From positions 1 through 64,000 of the forward strand of contig NZ_VUMD01000006.1 of the NCBI RefSeq assembly GCF_009696375.1: 64,000 bases of DNA. Reading direction: 5' to 3'. This document shows positions 33,003 to 43,600 of the stretch, one piece after another. The notes beneath the pieces were generated by a model. That model was not told the DNA's origin. It worked only from the letters and a program-made list of their open reading frames with translations, and did not search any database. The stretch comes from Clostridium porci. GTDB taxonomy: Bacteria > Bacillota > Clostridia > Lachnospirales > Lachnospiraceae. Both the position numbers and the translations under genes were made by a program. Every line of letters starts with the position of its first letter. Position 1 is the stretch's first letter.

Positions 33003-33467
33003 TTATTGGATCCCCTTCATATCTGGATTGGCTTCCAGATACTTTTTGAGTCTCTTTTGGTTTGCTTTCGTTTTCTGTTTCATCTGTTTGACGGAGTATT
33101 CCGTGTCGTCTCCATCGAAATACTCATATGTGATCCGGTTCTGCTGTGCCAGGTTTTGGAAGGTGTTCTCCGTGGCGTATGGCCGGTCGGCCGGCGCCAG
33201 AACCTTTGTTGTCACGACATCCTTAAAATACACCCATGCTGGCATACCATAGAAATCCACCAACCCACACATCAGGATTGGGGCATCAATGAGCGCAACG
33301 CATGCTACCACCGCATCATCGGTTAACCCGAGAGGTTTGATGAGTTTTGCCACCAGCAGGCCCAGTACGGCTGCCGGCACAATGGAAAAGAATTGCCGTT
33401 TGGTAAACGGTCCGATAAACTTTGCTTCGATATTTCGAATGTCTCTTGGTACTGGTTGGATAATCAT
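33003..33467 (-). CDS. prgI: PrgI/VirB3-like membrane protein
   Basis: 154 aa; GGAGGAACACA before ATG 33467. Starts MIIQPVPRDIRNIEAKFIGP, the usual PrgI opening, followed by two membrane helices (FFSIVPAAVLGLLVAKLI; VVACVALIDAPILMCGLV) and a basic C-terminal tail. PrgI proteins fill the VirB3 role and contact VirB4. It lies 12 bases after the VirB6-like gene, in the operon that starts with the two VirB2-like proteins. Confidence 0.88.
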   Translation of the reverse strand: MIIQPVPRDIRNIEAKFIGPFTKRQFFSIVPAAVLGLLVAKLIKPLGLTDDAVVACVALIDAPILMCGLVDFYGMPAWVYFKDVVTTKVLAPADRPYATENTFQNLAQQNRITYEYFDGDDTEYSVKQMKQKTKANQKRLKKYLEANPDMKGIQ

Positions 33468-33479
33468 TGTGTTCCTCCT

Positions 33480-34772
33480 TTAATGCACACCGATGATGTC
33501 GTTTGCGACTGATCTCGATTTTGCAAACATTCCGATCATGGTTAGATTGATCGCTGTATTGGTAATCGGGTCAAACGTATTCACGGATTTCTTTATGATG
33601 TTGATCACAAAAATAATCATAAAAATGACGGCGCCCTGCATGGAACATGCAAAGAGCTTCTTTAACCACATCCATCCATTACTTCTAAAGCGTTCGCTGT
33701 ACAAATCCGCGATGGCGATCGGTGTAAAGATATAACGAATGCCGATTTCCGCTGCTACCGCATAAATCACTAACGAAGAAGCTAACTGAATGATGCCACT
33801 TCCAAAAAAGCCTACGAAAGAACCAAATACATTGGAAAAAGATGCAGCAATACCGGCTCCAACATTTCCTATTCCGGTTGTGATATTGGAAATCCAGGAG
33901 AGTCCCTCTGGATTTTCTTCTGCGACCTCAGCCAGGCTTTGCCAAAGCGCATTGGTTACCTGCTGCACACGGATACTTTCAATTCCTTCTGTTCCAATGC
34001 CTAATACCTGTTCTACCACAAGGGTACCAAGGCGGATGACTAAAAGTGCAAAGAACTTAAAGTTCATAATGAACCAGACACCAAGAAGCAGTTTCAAAAA
34101 TTCTCTTTGTAAGGCCTCTGTACTCATTTGCCGATCTGAAATCATGGTAAGCATTGTAGCTCCTCCAAAAACGATTGTCAGTGCAATCGCAATGCCTTGA
34201 ATCCAGGACGTAAACGATGTGGCATCGTCAAAACCTTTCAACATCTCCATGATGACACCCTGATCTTTTTCCTTCAAATCTTTGGTGTTATTCCAGGTCA
34301 AAATGTTGACTTTGACCGTGGCATCGTTTAGTTCATCCGTTTCCACATTTTCTGATTCGATTGGATTTCCAAGTGAGTCATATTTGGTCATGCTCCCCAT
34401 TTCTACGCCGGATTGTTCAGCGATCTTTCGGAATCTGCTTTTCCATGCCGTTTTCATGACGTTGATATTGTTACTATACTCTGTAAACAACTTGGCGCCA
34501 ATTTCATCTATGATTTCATAGCCTCCGCGGATCGTGGTTTTTTCCAAAATGTCGGCGTCCTCTAAAGCTGTTTTGATATCGAGATAAAATTTGGCATTGT
34601 CTTCATTACCAAGTTTGGTTTGGTCACCCGCTACCTGATCGATAATGCCCTTGTAATTTTCAATATTTTTTTCAAGTTTGTCGTCTGCTGCAAAGGCAAT
34701 CGTAGGGATGCATAACGAAAGCAGCATACAAAAAAGACACAAATATGCCCCAAATTTCTTTTTGATTTTCAT
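33480..34772 (-). CDS. VirB6/TrbL-like channel protein
   Basis: 430 aa from ATG 34772 (AAAGGAGGAACCA upstream); the longer frame to 34823 overlaps the gene before. Signal peptide (MKIKKKFGAYLCLFCMLLSL), an extracytoplasmic N-terminal domain of about 170 residues, then five to six membrane helices (WIQGIAIALTIVFGGATML, LLLGVWFIMNFKFFALLVI, GFFGSGIIQLASSLVIYAV, AVIFMIIFVINII). This is the layout of the Gram-positive conjugation membrane scaffold. It lies 11 bases from the pilin-like gene and is cotranscribed. Confidence 0.82.
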   Translation of the reverse strand: MKIKKKFGAYLCLFCMLLSLCIPTIAFAADDKLEKNIENYKGIIDQVAGDQTKLGNEDNAKFYLDIKTALEDADILEKTTIRGGYEIIDEIGAKLFTEYSNNINVMKTAWKSRFRKIAEQSGVEMGSMTKYDSLGNPIESENVETDELNDATVKVNILTWNNTKDLKEKDQGVIMEMLKGFDDATSFTSWIQGIAIALTIVFGGATMLTMISDRQMSTEALQREFLKLLLGVWFIMNFKFFALLVIRLGTLVVEQVLGIGTEGIESIRVQQVTNALWQSLAEVAEENPEGLSWISNITTGIGNVGAGIAASFSNVFGSFVGFFGSGIIQLASSLVIYAVAAEIGIRYIFTPIAIADLYSERFRSNGWMWLKKLFACSMQGAVIFMIIFVINIIKKSVNTFDPITNTAINLTMIGMFAKSRSVANDIIGVH

Positions 34773-34783
34773 TGGTTCCTCCT

Positions 34784-35137
34784 TTATTTGATCCCAATCA
34801 CGCCTATTTCTGACAAAAGCCATGGTAACCCTAAAAGGCAGCCGCCAAAAATCAACTTTACCATCGCCTGATTGATTTCATCTGCATTTCCATCTTTTTT
34901 GGCAATCAGATACCCATGAATGCCCCAAATCAACACCACGGCACCAACCAGTCTTAAGAGATAGAATATGATCCATAACAAGGTTCCCTCAACGGTGGTT
35001 CCGGTCATTCGGTTAAAATCATCCACGCTAATATTAGGTGTAATTTTCAAACCGGCAAATGCGGTCATACATGATGTGAATGCAGTGATGCTGCCAGCGG
35101 CCAACTGGATCCATGGTAAGTGTTTGATCTTCTGCAT
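34784..35137 (-). CDS. VirB2-like small membrane protein 1
   Basis: 117 aa from ATG 35137, chosen for GGAGG five bases upstream. N-terminal hydrophobic signal (LPWIQLAAGSITAFTSCMTA) then two helices (EGTLLWIIFYLLRLVGAVVL; MVKLIFGGCLLGLPWLLSEI) joined by a polar loop AKKDGNADEIN. Length, two-helix form and paralogy with the next gene fit VirB2/TrbC-type proteins of Gram-positive systems. A GC-rich hairpin lies between the two paralogues. Confidence 0.75.
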   Translation of the reverse strand: MQKIKHLPWIQLAAGSITAFTSCMTAFAGLKITPNISVDDFNRMTGTTVEGTLLWIIFYLLRLVGAVVLIWGIHGYLIAKKDGNADEINQAMVKLIFGGCLLGLPWLLSEIGVIGIK

Positions 35138-35157
35138 AATATCCTCCATTCTTGAAA

Positions 35158-35202
35158 CCAAAGGCCGACGCCCGCTATAGGCACCGGCCCCTGGGCCTTT
35201 GT
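35158..35202 (-). other. Hairpin between the VirB2-like genes
   Basis: Minus strand AAAGGCC ... GGCCTTT with inner GC pairing and no T-run; probably an mRNA-stabilising or attenuating structure that adjusts the ratio of the two pilin-like genes. Confidence 0.5.
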
Positions 35203-35232
35203 GGCAAAGATTTTTGAATGCTTGTCTCACAT

Positions 35233-35619
35233 TTAGATAATGCCAAGTTCGGTCAGGATAAATGGCATTGCGATCAAAGCACCGCCGGAAACCAGCTTAC
35301 CAATCGCACCATTCATGGATTCTGCCTCACCATCTTTTCTTGCGGTCAGATAACCGTAAATACCCCAGATCAGCATGGAAATTCCCATCAGACGGCTTGC
35401 CCAGAATGCCAGCGCCAAAATGATTCCCTCTGGGTTGAAGTCAGAGGTATCCTTGATCTGATACTTATTCGGATCCAATCCGCTGATAGCGAATGCATTC
35501 ATCTGGTACATGGCATAGGTGCCAAAGACAGCTGCTGCATTCATGAGGTTCTTCACACTCTTCTTTGCCTTGCAAATCCTCTTCTTCGGAGAAATGCTTA
35601 CTGCGTTGTTCTTGTACAT
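35233..35619 (-). CDS. VirB2-like small membrane protein 2
   Basis: 128 aa from ATG 35619 (AAGGAGG upstream). Basic start (SPKKRICKAKKSVKNL), a first helix (NAAAVFGTYAMYQMNAFAIS), then two helices with loop TARKDGEAESMNGAIGKL as in its neighbour. First gene of the conjugation operon 35619-33003, under a CATAATTG promoter at 35683. As the leading and duplicated gene it is the best candidate for the major pilin or channel subunit. Confidence 0.75.
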   Translation of the reverse strand: MYKNNAVSISPKKRICKAKKSVKNLMNAAAVFGTYAMYQMNAFAISGLDPNKYQIKDTSDFNPEGIILALAFWASRLMGISMLIWGIYGYLTARKDGEAESMNGAIGKLVSGGALIAMPFILTELGII

Positions 35620-35682
35620 TGGTTTTTCCTCCTTGCGTTTTTTCAAAACAGCATGCATTTCACAATCTGTTTCGTTGACACA

Positions 35683-35688
35683 ATTATG
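35683..35688 (-). promoter_or_regulatory. CATAATT-type -10 of the conjugation operon
   Basis: Minus strand CCATAATTGTG, 64 bases ahead of the first start. No ACCAA box. Confidence 0.5.
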
Positions 35689-35893
35689 GAATTGTTTTTC
35701 TTCAACAACGCGAAAATAGAACGTTGGCATATCAAAAAATGGAGTTTATCTTTCATTCTTCATTTATGTCAAAGCAAACATGAAGAATCATACCGCAACC
35801 TTCTGGTTCTGGCATGGCTTTCGCTTCTTTACTTTTTTTCTTTTTGGGATTTATTCGATGAACTTTTTTTGAAATGATTATCTTATAAGAAAC

Positions 35894-36157
35894 TTAATGA
35901 TCTGTAATCTGTGTACATTGAGTCAGTGTATTCTGCAGCAGCGCATAAACTGCTTCCTGTTCTTCTGTAAGTGTAAGGTTCGGGTTTGATTCCAGGATCC
36001 ATATCATAAACTCATAGTTTTCGATTGGATTTGCAATGATAATCTTTGCATCTTCCATGGTTGGAAACCACCCGCTGATTGGATGTCCGTTGTCCATGAT
36101 ACGTTCTAACATGGCATCAAACTTCTCAGACGATATTCTTTTTACTGCGTCTTCCAT
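35894..36157 (-). CDS. 87-aa acidic protein of unknown function
   Basis: ATG 36157; weak AGGAAAAAA ribosome site. MEDAVKRISSEKFDAMLERI then YEFMIWILESNPNLTLTEEQ. Helical, soluble, no family recognised. Single-gene unit under a class 2 promoter with ACCAA box at 36231; an isolated class 1 box lies a further 90 bases upstream. No clear terminator in the 270 bases downstream, where I see nothing else coding. Confidence 0.6.
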   Translation of the reverse strand: MEDAVKRISSEKFDAMLERIMDNGHPISGWFPTMEDAKIIIANPIENYEFMIWILESNPNLTLTEEQEAVYALLQNTLTQCTQITDH

Positions 36158-36230
36158 AGCTGTTTTTTCCTATCAGGTACTCACCAAGGTCTACCTCCTT
36201 TCTCTGCTCTTTCGCAGGTTTTACACCTAA

Positions 36231-36259
36231 ATTATGAGTGCATTCCGTGATTTATTGGT
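36231..36259 (-). promoter_or_regulatory. Class 2 promoter of the 87-aa acidic protein
   Basis: Minus strand: ACCAATAAAT, 13 bases, CATAATTTAG. Confidence 0.6.
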
Positions 36260-36390
36260 TTTCATAGATGTGATTGCCACTGCTGCGATTGTCCCGGTTT
36301 TTAGCCTCAAAGTCATGATTTTCTGCGGATATGAAAAAACGAACTTTTTTCAATCAGCAGCTTCTTTTCGGGATTTTACACCCCAAAACG

Positions 36391-36422
36391 CAAAAATACA
36401 GCAGGCTATGATGCCTGCTGTA
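36391..36422 (-). terminator. Terminator after primase
   Basis: Perfect stem TACAGCAGGC/GCCTGCTGTA with ATTTTTG, overlapping the primase stop. Confidence 0.9.
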
Positions 36423-37470
36423 TGAGAATGTTGACGAGTTCGTCCACGTTTTCTGCGTGTCTGGCCAAAAATTTGTATGACGGAAGTGCGTGTTCGATCC
36501 GTTTTGCAAATCCAGCCACACCATAAGGGTTTTTGCGGATAAATTCATCCGGATCCTTGTGAGGCTTAAAATCCAGGACCTTGACAATCAATCCCGCCTT
36601 TTCCAAAACCGCAATCGACTTTTTTGCCGCATAAATGCCGGCGCCGTCGCTGTCCATGGAAAGATAGACCTCTTTGTAATCTGCGGCAATCAGTTTTGCG
36701 TGCTCCTCTGTCAGTGCTGTTCCAAGCACGGCCGCACAGTCTGTGAATCCCGCACTGTGTACGGCGATATAGTCCATATATCCTTCACAGATAATAAGCC
36801 CACGCTTACGGCTCGTTGCCTCGTATGGATACCCGTACAGACAGTTGCGTTTACTGAACAATGTGCTTTCTGCGGAGTTGATGTACTTTGGTTTGGAATC
36901 ATCCATCACTCTTCCGCCAAAGGCAATCACATCACCCTCTCGGTCCATTATCGGAAACATCACACGATTCCGGAAGAAATCGTATGGAGATCCATTCTGA
37001 CTGATCTTGAACAGTCCGGAGCGCATCAGATCTTCTTTCGGATATTGCCTGATCAGCATATTGTAGAGGTTCGCAAATGCATCCGGTGCGTATCCAAGGC
37101 CATATTCCGCCATGTCATTTTTGCTAATGCCTCGTTTCAGCAGATACTGCCTGCCGACATTGTCTGCACGTGTCAGCTGTTCATAATAGTAATAGGCAGC
37201 TTCTTCGTAAATCTGTGTCAGCACGGGATCCTTCTGTTTTGCTTCTATCGGCACGGATACCTCTTTCATCCGAATCATAAAATCCCTTCTCGTTCCACCG
37301 GTGCCACATCCGTAACAGAAAAAAGTGCCAATTTTGTTATCCGTAGAAAATGTTGCCGTCTCTCCATGGCAGAACGGGCATTTGCCAAGATGCTTTCCGG
37401 ATACCGTATCATAATACAGCTTCGTGTATTTGGAAGCGATCTCCGACATTGGTTTGTATGACTGGTGCAT
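36406..37470 (-). CDS. dnaG: DnaG-type primase
   Basis: 354 aa from ATG 37470 (GGAGAAGTCGAGT upstream). N-terminal zinc ribbon CPFCHGE ... FFCYGCGTGG (about 31-60), primase core with YLLKRGISKNDMAEYGLGYA and FRNRVMFPIMDREGDVIAFGGR, and Toprim motifs LIICEGYMDYIAV and YLSMDSDGAG with the metal-binding acidic residues. Shorter than chromosomal DnaG (about 600 aa): the C-terminal helicase-binding domain is missing, as usual for phage and plasmid primases. It would prime element DNA synthesis during replication or after transfer. It has its own CATAATTA promoter and terminator. Confidence 0.9.
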   Translation of the reverse strand: MHQSYKPMSEIASKYTKLYYDTVSGKHLGKCPFCHGETATFSTDNKIGTFFCYGCGTGGTRRDFMIRMKEVSVPIEAKQKDPVLTQIYEEAAYYYYEQLTRADNVGRQYLLKRGISKNDMAEYGLGYAPDAFANLYNMLIRQYPKEDLMRSGLFKISQNGSPYDFFRNRVMFPIMDREGDVIAFGGRVMDDSKPKYINSAESTLFSKRNCLYGYPYEATSRKRGLIICEGYMDYIAVHSAGFTDCAAVLGTALTEEHAKLIAADYKEVYLSMDSDGAGIYAAKKSIAVLEKAGLIVKVLDFKPHKDPDEFIRKNPYGVAGFAKRIEHALPSYKFLARHAENVDELVNILIQQAS

Positions 37471-37514
37471 ACTCGACTTCTCCTTTCTCCATTTCTTCTT
37501 CACTTTTCAGCTTA

Positions 37515-37520
37515 ATTATG
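37515..37520 (-). promoter_or_regulatory. CATAATT-type -10 of primase
   Basis: Minus strand CCATAATTAAG, 45 bases ahead of the start. Confidence 0.5.
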
Positions 37521-37571
37521 GAAGTCGAACACAGACAATGAGAAACGCTGCCGGCACATTCCTTTTTTAGA

Positions 37572-37602
37572 TACCAAAAACCCTCCCGGTTTCCCGGGAG
37601 GG
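37572..37602 (-). terminator. Terminator after the 2171-aa wall protein
   Basis: Perfect stem CCCTCCCGG/CCGGGAGGG with GAAA loop and TTTTT. Confidence 0.95.
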
Positions 37603-37647
37603 CCAAAGGCTTAGCCTGTCAGTGGCTTTGGGGTTTCACTCACTGCA

Positions 37648-40600
37648 TTACTGCTGAGGTCTCAGATCTTTTGTGATCACGTGTCCGTTTTCAACCCACT
37701 GTCCCTTTTCGTTGACAGCGAATCCGTCCGGAGTTGTGGTGCTCTTATAGAGGCGTCCACGGCGTCCGTCAGACAGTTCCTGGAAGTAATAGCACTCCGC
37801 AAATCCGTCGCCGTTGTCATCGATCCACTTCCAGCCAGTGTACATGTGGCCGTAAGTGTTGTCGTGTACGTTGTGCAGATAGAAGGTATCTCCGTTCTTA
37901 TCTGTATACCAGCCAACGGTCATCGCAGAATCTGCTCCGAAATGGAACCAGTCAAACAGAGGCTGTCCCTTCTTCGGATCTGCGTACGGGTTCTGAACAG
38001 CTGCCCACTCATCGGTAAAGGTGCGTCCGTTGGTGTAGAACCACTGATCCATGGCATTCTTCGTCCAAGTACCGCCCTTAATGACGTAATTTGGCAGGTT
38101 CGTTACCATATGGGAAGTAGATCCGCCCGGAGTAAATCCGCTGGAAGAACTTCCACCGCCACCGCCGGAAGAAGAACCGCCGCCGCCACCTCCGCCGGAG
38201 CTGTAGGTGTTATCGACGAACTTGATGTTCAGCTTCACATTACACTGATCCGCCATGCGGCCGTCCTCAGATGCTGCGGTAATCACAATACCCTTGGAAG
38301 AGATGTAACGCTGACCGTCGCGGTCGATGAACTTGTGCTTCAGTGCTTCCTGGATGAATGCATGGGCATTCTTAGAGAATGTGCTTCCCTGTGCCTGAAC
38401 AAGATTTCCCTTGGAATCCTTGACCATCGGCAGTACCAGAGACAGCTTACCGTTCTGGTCAACGCTCAGAAGACCATTGTCTCCGGAAGAATATACAACT
38501 TTCTTCTCGTCCGGATTTACGGAATTCAGTACCGCAGATACCTTACCAGTTGTTGCACCGGTAACTGCATAGGTCGGGTTGGATCTGTTTCCGCTTGCAG
38601 TGATGACTACGTCCAGAGTCTGGGCGTTTTTGTCCATCTCTACATTCTCGTACTGGAAGTTTACGGTTACGTTGGTGCTGTCCTTAATGGACTTGGTGTC
38701 GTTGGTTACATTGATTGCAACCTTTTTCTGGCCAGAGAATCGATGCTGTGCAATGATCTCTTTCTGCCAGTCTGCATCAATCACAGGCTGAATATTTCCG
38801 GCCTCATCGACCTTGACAATACCTGCATCATCAGATGCCCAGAACGGATTGTTGTTAAGGCCCGGCTCAACGAAGATTTTTGCATTCAGCTTACGCAGGT
38901 CGTTGCCGCTCCACTTTGCAGACGGGTTATTCGTGCGGGAAGTCTGAGTCAGTACAAGGTTATAAACCTCCTCAGTCTTGTCCACGATTGCCTTATCATA
39001 GCGGAAGTTGACAGTCACCAGACAGGTATCTGCGGTTGCACCGGTTGTCGGATGCTTTGCAGTAACGGTTACGGTCTTTGTACCGCTGTGAGTATTCTCG
39101 TCGAATGACTGTGCCTTGTCAATGATATCCTTCATCCAGGTCTCTTTGTTGACATAGACACGTCCGTCCTGGTCTACCGTTACGATAGACGGATCAGAGG
39201 ACTCCCATACAGGTGTGACATTGTTACCGCTCTCGTCAGAGATCTGTGCCTTTAACTGAATATAAGCGTCTCCGCTCCAGTGGGACTTCTCACTGTTGGT
39301 TCTGGAGTCGTGTGTGTAAACCACATCAAAGGTCTCCTCGTGGGAATCCAGTACAGCCTTGTCGTAACGGAAATTGATGGTTACCTTGTAGCTGTCGGAT
39401 GTGGTCTTTCCGTCCATTTCCTTCTTTGCAGTTACGATACCGCTTACGGCACCCTTGGTCTGTCCGGAAGAAATTAACGCCTCCCAGTTACCCTTGATCG
39501 GTACCAGGTATCCGTTCGCATCTACCTTACAGTAATCCTTGATGTCGCCGCTCAGCTCGTAAACAGCGTCATTCTCCTGAACACCCTGGCTGGAATAGGT
39601 TGTATTCTCCAGCTTCACAATACCGTAGGACCACTTTCTGGTACCCGGATTGTTTACGCTGTAGTTACCCTGGGTAGCCACAACATCCATGGTGATCTGA
39701 CGATCTTTTACCTTCGCCTTGTCAACGTCGTAGGTGTCTTCCGGTGTCGCGGATACAATCACATCCGGGGATGCCTCGTAGCCTTCCGGAAGCTCTGTGA
39801 TGGTATTTGCGGTCATATCTGTTCCATCATAACGGAAGTTGACTGCTACCGGGATCTCTATGGTTGCCGTACCGTTATTGGTCTGGGCTTTTACCACAAC
39901 CTGCTCGCTGCCGGTATTGCCGCTCTTACGGTTCTTCACGATGTCCTTGATCCACTGAGCATCGGTATTGACGGTCACAAACTTATCGGTTGTAATGGAT
40001 CTGCCGAGAGAATCGCGGAGTCTGATGACATCCTTGTTGCCCTCTACGGTAAAGATCGGAGCCTCAGAAGTACCCGTGCTGGTTGCGCTGATCTTCTGCG
40101 CATCGATACCGTCCCAGGTTTCCTTCGCCTGCACATCGGTATCTGCAAGGCTGCTTGCTACATCCTTCGTGAGAACGACATCGAACTTCACCGGCTCCTC
40201 AGTGCCCGGAGACATGGTCTCTGCCTTAAAGGTGATGCTGATATCCTCAAAGTCTTCCAGCTTACCGTTCTCTGTTCTTGCAATCGCACGCACCTTCACA
40301 GTCGTTCCGTCCAGCTTGTGCTCTGCAATCAAGCTCTGTACCCACGGAGAATATCCGAGGTTTTCAGACTCTGCACTGTTGTTGTATCCGCGGACGGTGA
40401 TCTGACCAGTCTGGGAATCGATATAAAGAATGTCGTTTACATCGAGATCCGGGAAATCTGGGTGGTTTCCGAGAGACCAAACAACACCATTTTTGTACGG
40501 ATAGTGTACAGAGTTATTATACACCGGACTTACCGTTGCACTTAACGTGTCACCGACACCGTTTTCCAGCTTCGTGGTCGCTGCATCGTCCATCGTAATG

Positions 40601-43600
40601 GTTCTTGCAGTGATCTCGGACTGATTGTCGCCGGCAAATTTGTATGCGATGTTGTAGTTGTGGATATTGCCCTTATCATTGATCTCAATCTTGGTAGGCT
40701 GGATCTCCGTCTGATCCTCGGTGTGGAAGTTGATGGTTACCTTACAGGTATCGGTAGCGCTGTTGTTAGTCTTATCCGCTGCAGTGACTTTCACATACTT
40801 GGTGTAGGTTTCAACATCAGCCGGAACCTGAAGCATCTGCTTCGTGTAGTCCCTATCCTGGTCTACTACCCAACCCTTGATGGTTGCGTTCGTGCATTCT
40901 GTATCGGTAACACCTTCCAGATTGATGATGGCATTACGATATGCCTTATCGCCAGTTCCACTTCTCTTTACAGAGATGGTGCCATCGGTATCGGTATTAT
41001 GGTCTGCCGGTACATCGACTGGACGGTCATCCTGCAGATTTCCGCGATCTTCGGAAAGATACCAGTGTACCTGATCGTTTGAGAAGTAGTCCGGGTTAAA
41101 GGTCGCCGTCAGACTTGCGCCCATCGCTCCCTGGTCTCCACCCTTTACCGTATATTTTACGGTCGGATTGGTACGGTCTCCGGACAGGGTACGAACCACA
41201 TCATAGGTGATCTCGTTTCTGTTAAGAGCGGCCTTCTTGACTGCTACTTCGGTCTTATCCTTGATGTGCAGACGCACCTTGATGTCAGCGTAGCCGATTG
41301 GCGGGTTGTCCTTATCGGTTGCATCCTCACGCGTTGCCTTTGCAGAAATCATGGAATGGAAGTATTTCGGAGTGACGGAAGTCAGGCTGTCTTTGTAGCC
41401 GCCCTGCTTCTGACGCTCTTCCTCTTCCTTTACATACTGCATCAGAGCGTTGTCACTGTCCTTAGACACGTCTAACATAAAGGAAGCACTCTGGCCGGCC
41501 TCTAAGTTGTCAGAGACAGTCAGATTCTTCAAGATATTGTTCCGCTCATCCTGGATCGCCCACTGTAAGTTGAATTTCTGGTTGTCAATTCCGTTGACCT
41601 TAGAGCCTAACAGGAAAGCATCCGCTTTTTCTGTCTCTTGGCCCTTATCATCCACAGTCATAATCAGGACATTTTCCCACTTCTTGCCGCTCTTGTCCGT
41701 CAGAATCTGAGCGTTAGCGTTCTGGGCCGGGTCACTGTCATATGCAGTTACCTTATAGGTTACGGTCGGATTCTCACGGTTTCCGGTACGCTCCTGCACC
41801 AAATCAAAGACGATCTGAGTCGGATCGATTTCAACGCCTTCAGACACAGCCTTGTATTTTGCTCCGAGAGTCACATCAGATGTCGGCATCTCAAAGGAGA
41901 AACCATTACCGATTTTCAGAGCTGCGGTTTCGATGTCCTCCGAGAACACGTTAAACAGATCTTTTTCATGGTACTTGTAGTACGGGTTCTGCGGCTGATC
42001 ATTGTCCATCTGGAAGTACACGTTACCGTTCTTGCACGGCTTAAAGGTCACGTAAACCACATCGCCCGGGGCGAAAGCTCCGATATTATCTGCAGTCACG
42101 TGCGGCTTATGGGTGCCGTCGATAAAGGCAGTTACATCTGCCGCCTTAATACTATCCACCATCGGAGTCTCGATTGCCAACATATAGCCGCGAGTCGGAC
42201 GACCGCTATGGTTTGCGGTAAAGTGGTTGATGGTCTCGACGTTCTTTGCGTCATCATCATTGCGAATGACCTTGATGCCGTCCTCTAACTCCTTGTAGAA
42301 ATACTCGTCGGAATGATCGACATTATTTCCGGAAATCAGAGTGAAATACACATCATCAGCATGCCAATAGCCGATATGAGCATCGGTGTCAAACTGGCCA
42401 TCATCCTCAATTCTGGATCCGCAAATGCCAGTATCCGCCTTCTCCTTGCTGTCCGTAAACAGGTAACCGATATTAGCATCTTCGCCATAGGAGAAACTTG
42501 CACCACGCACTCTGGTTCCGATAAATGCTGCGGAGTAATGATTGGTGGAATTTGGTGTCATGGCATCGCCATTAAATCTGGCTACCTTGACATTTCCTCC
42601 GCCAAATCCACCTAAGATACCGCCGACCGCAAAGTCATTGCTGGAACCAATCTCGCCCTGCTTTACTTCACTGTTGTAAATATCAGAATCAAGGATCACA
42701 CCTGCAACACCGCCGACATAAGCGTTGTTTCCGTAGATATGGCCGCCACTTCCATCATAAGTTTTCACTGTGGTGTCAATGATGGATGTGTTTTCCGCAA
42801 GACCAACGATACCGCCGACACAAGCGTGTCCATCCAGAAAATCATTGCTGTCAACTGTTTCTACCGTATAGGCTGCTACGCCGTCAGCCACACAGTCTTC
42901 GATTACTGTGGTGCGGGCGTTGCTGTCACCTGTGCTGTCATCGTGGGCATAACCCACCAGACCACCGACGTATCCGGTGCCCTTTACATAACCCATTACG
43001 GTACATTTCTTAATGGTTGCGCCCTGAACCTCTCCGGCGAGAATACCAGCATAGTGATTGCCGTCAAGGGTATTCTGTTTGGTGTCGATGTTCAGTCCGG
43101 TTACGGTTGCGCCTTCGCCGATGATACCAAAGAATCCAACCGCTTCCTGCTCAGAAATCTTCTGTGCCAGACCTGCATCAATATTCAGGGTACTGTTTGC
43201 CTTGAATCCGAGATTGATGATATGTACACCTTCCTCGGCAGCCATGTGACCACGGAACGCGGAGGATACTCCGCCGTCATTGCACGGGAATCCAATCGGG
43301 ATCCAAGAACCCTGCAGGTCATAAGTACCTTTCTTGATTAAGTAATAGGTGTCTTCATTCTTTGTGGACGTGGTTTTTGCAATTTCCGCAGCCACTGCAC
43401 GCAGATCCTGTACGGAATCAATCACATACGGATGTTCTTTCGTACCAGTACCTGTGCTGAATACGTTGCCGTTCTGTCCGTAATTCGCCGGCCACAGATC
43501 GCCTAACGCAGACAGAGGCATTGCCTCGCTCTGTCTCATTTCGTTAAAGGCAAGCAGGAACTGCATCACATCTTCCACCGTTGCGTTTTTGATCCACTGC

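Noticed and set aside
36325-36340. Class 1 promoter upstream of the 87-aa acidic gene
   Set aside because: The box is present, but no -10 lies at the proper distance; the nearby ACCAAT/CATAATT promoter explains expression. Kept only as an isolated box.
37681-39108. 475-aa plus-strand frame antisense to the 2171-aa wall protein
   Set aside because: It mirrors the codon pattern of the real gene, has no ribosome site and shows no domain. The minus-strand protein has signal peptide, repeats and wall-binding domain.
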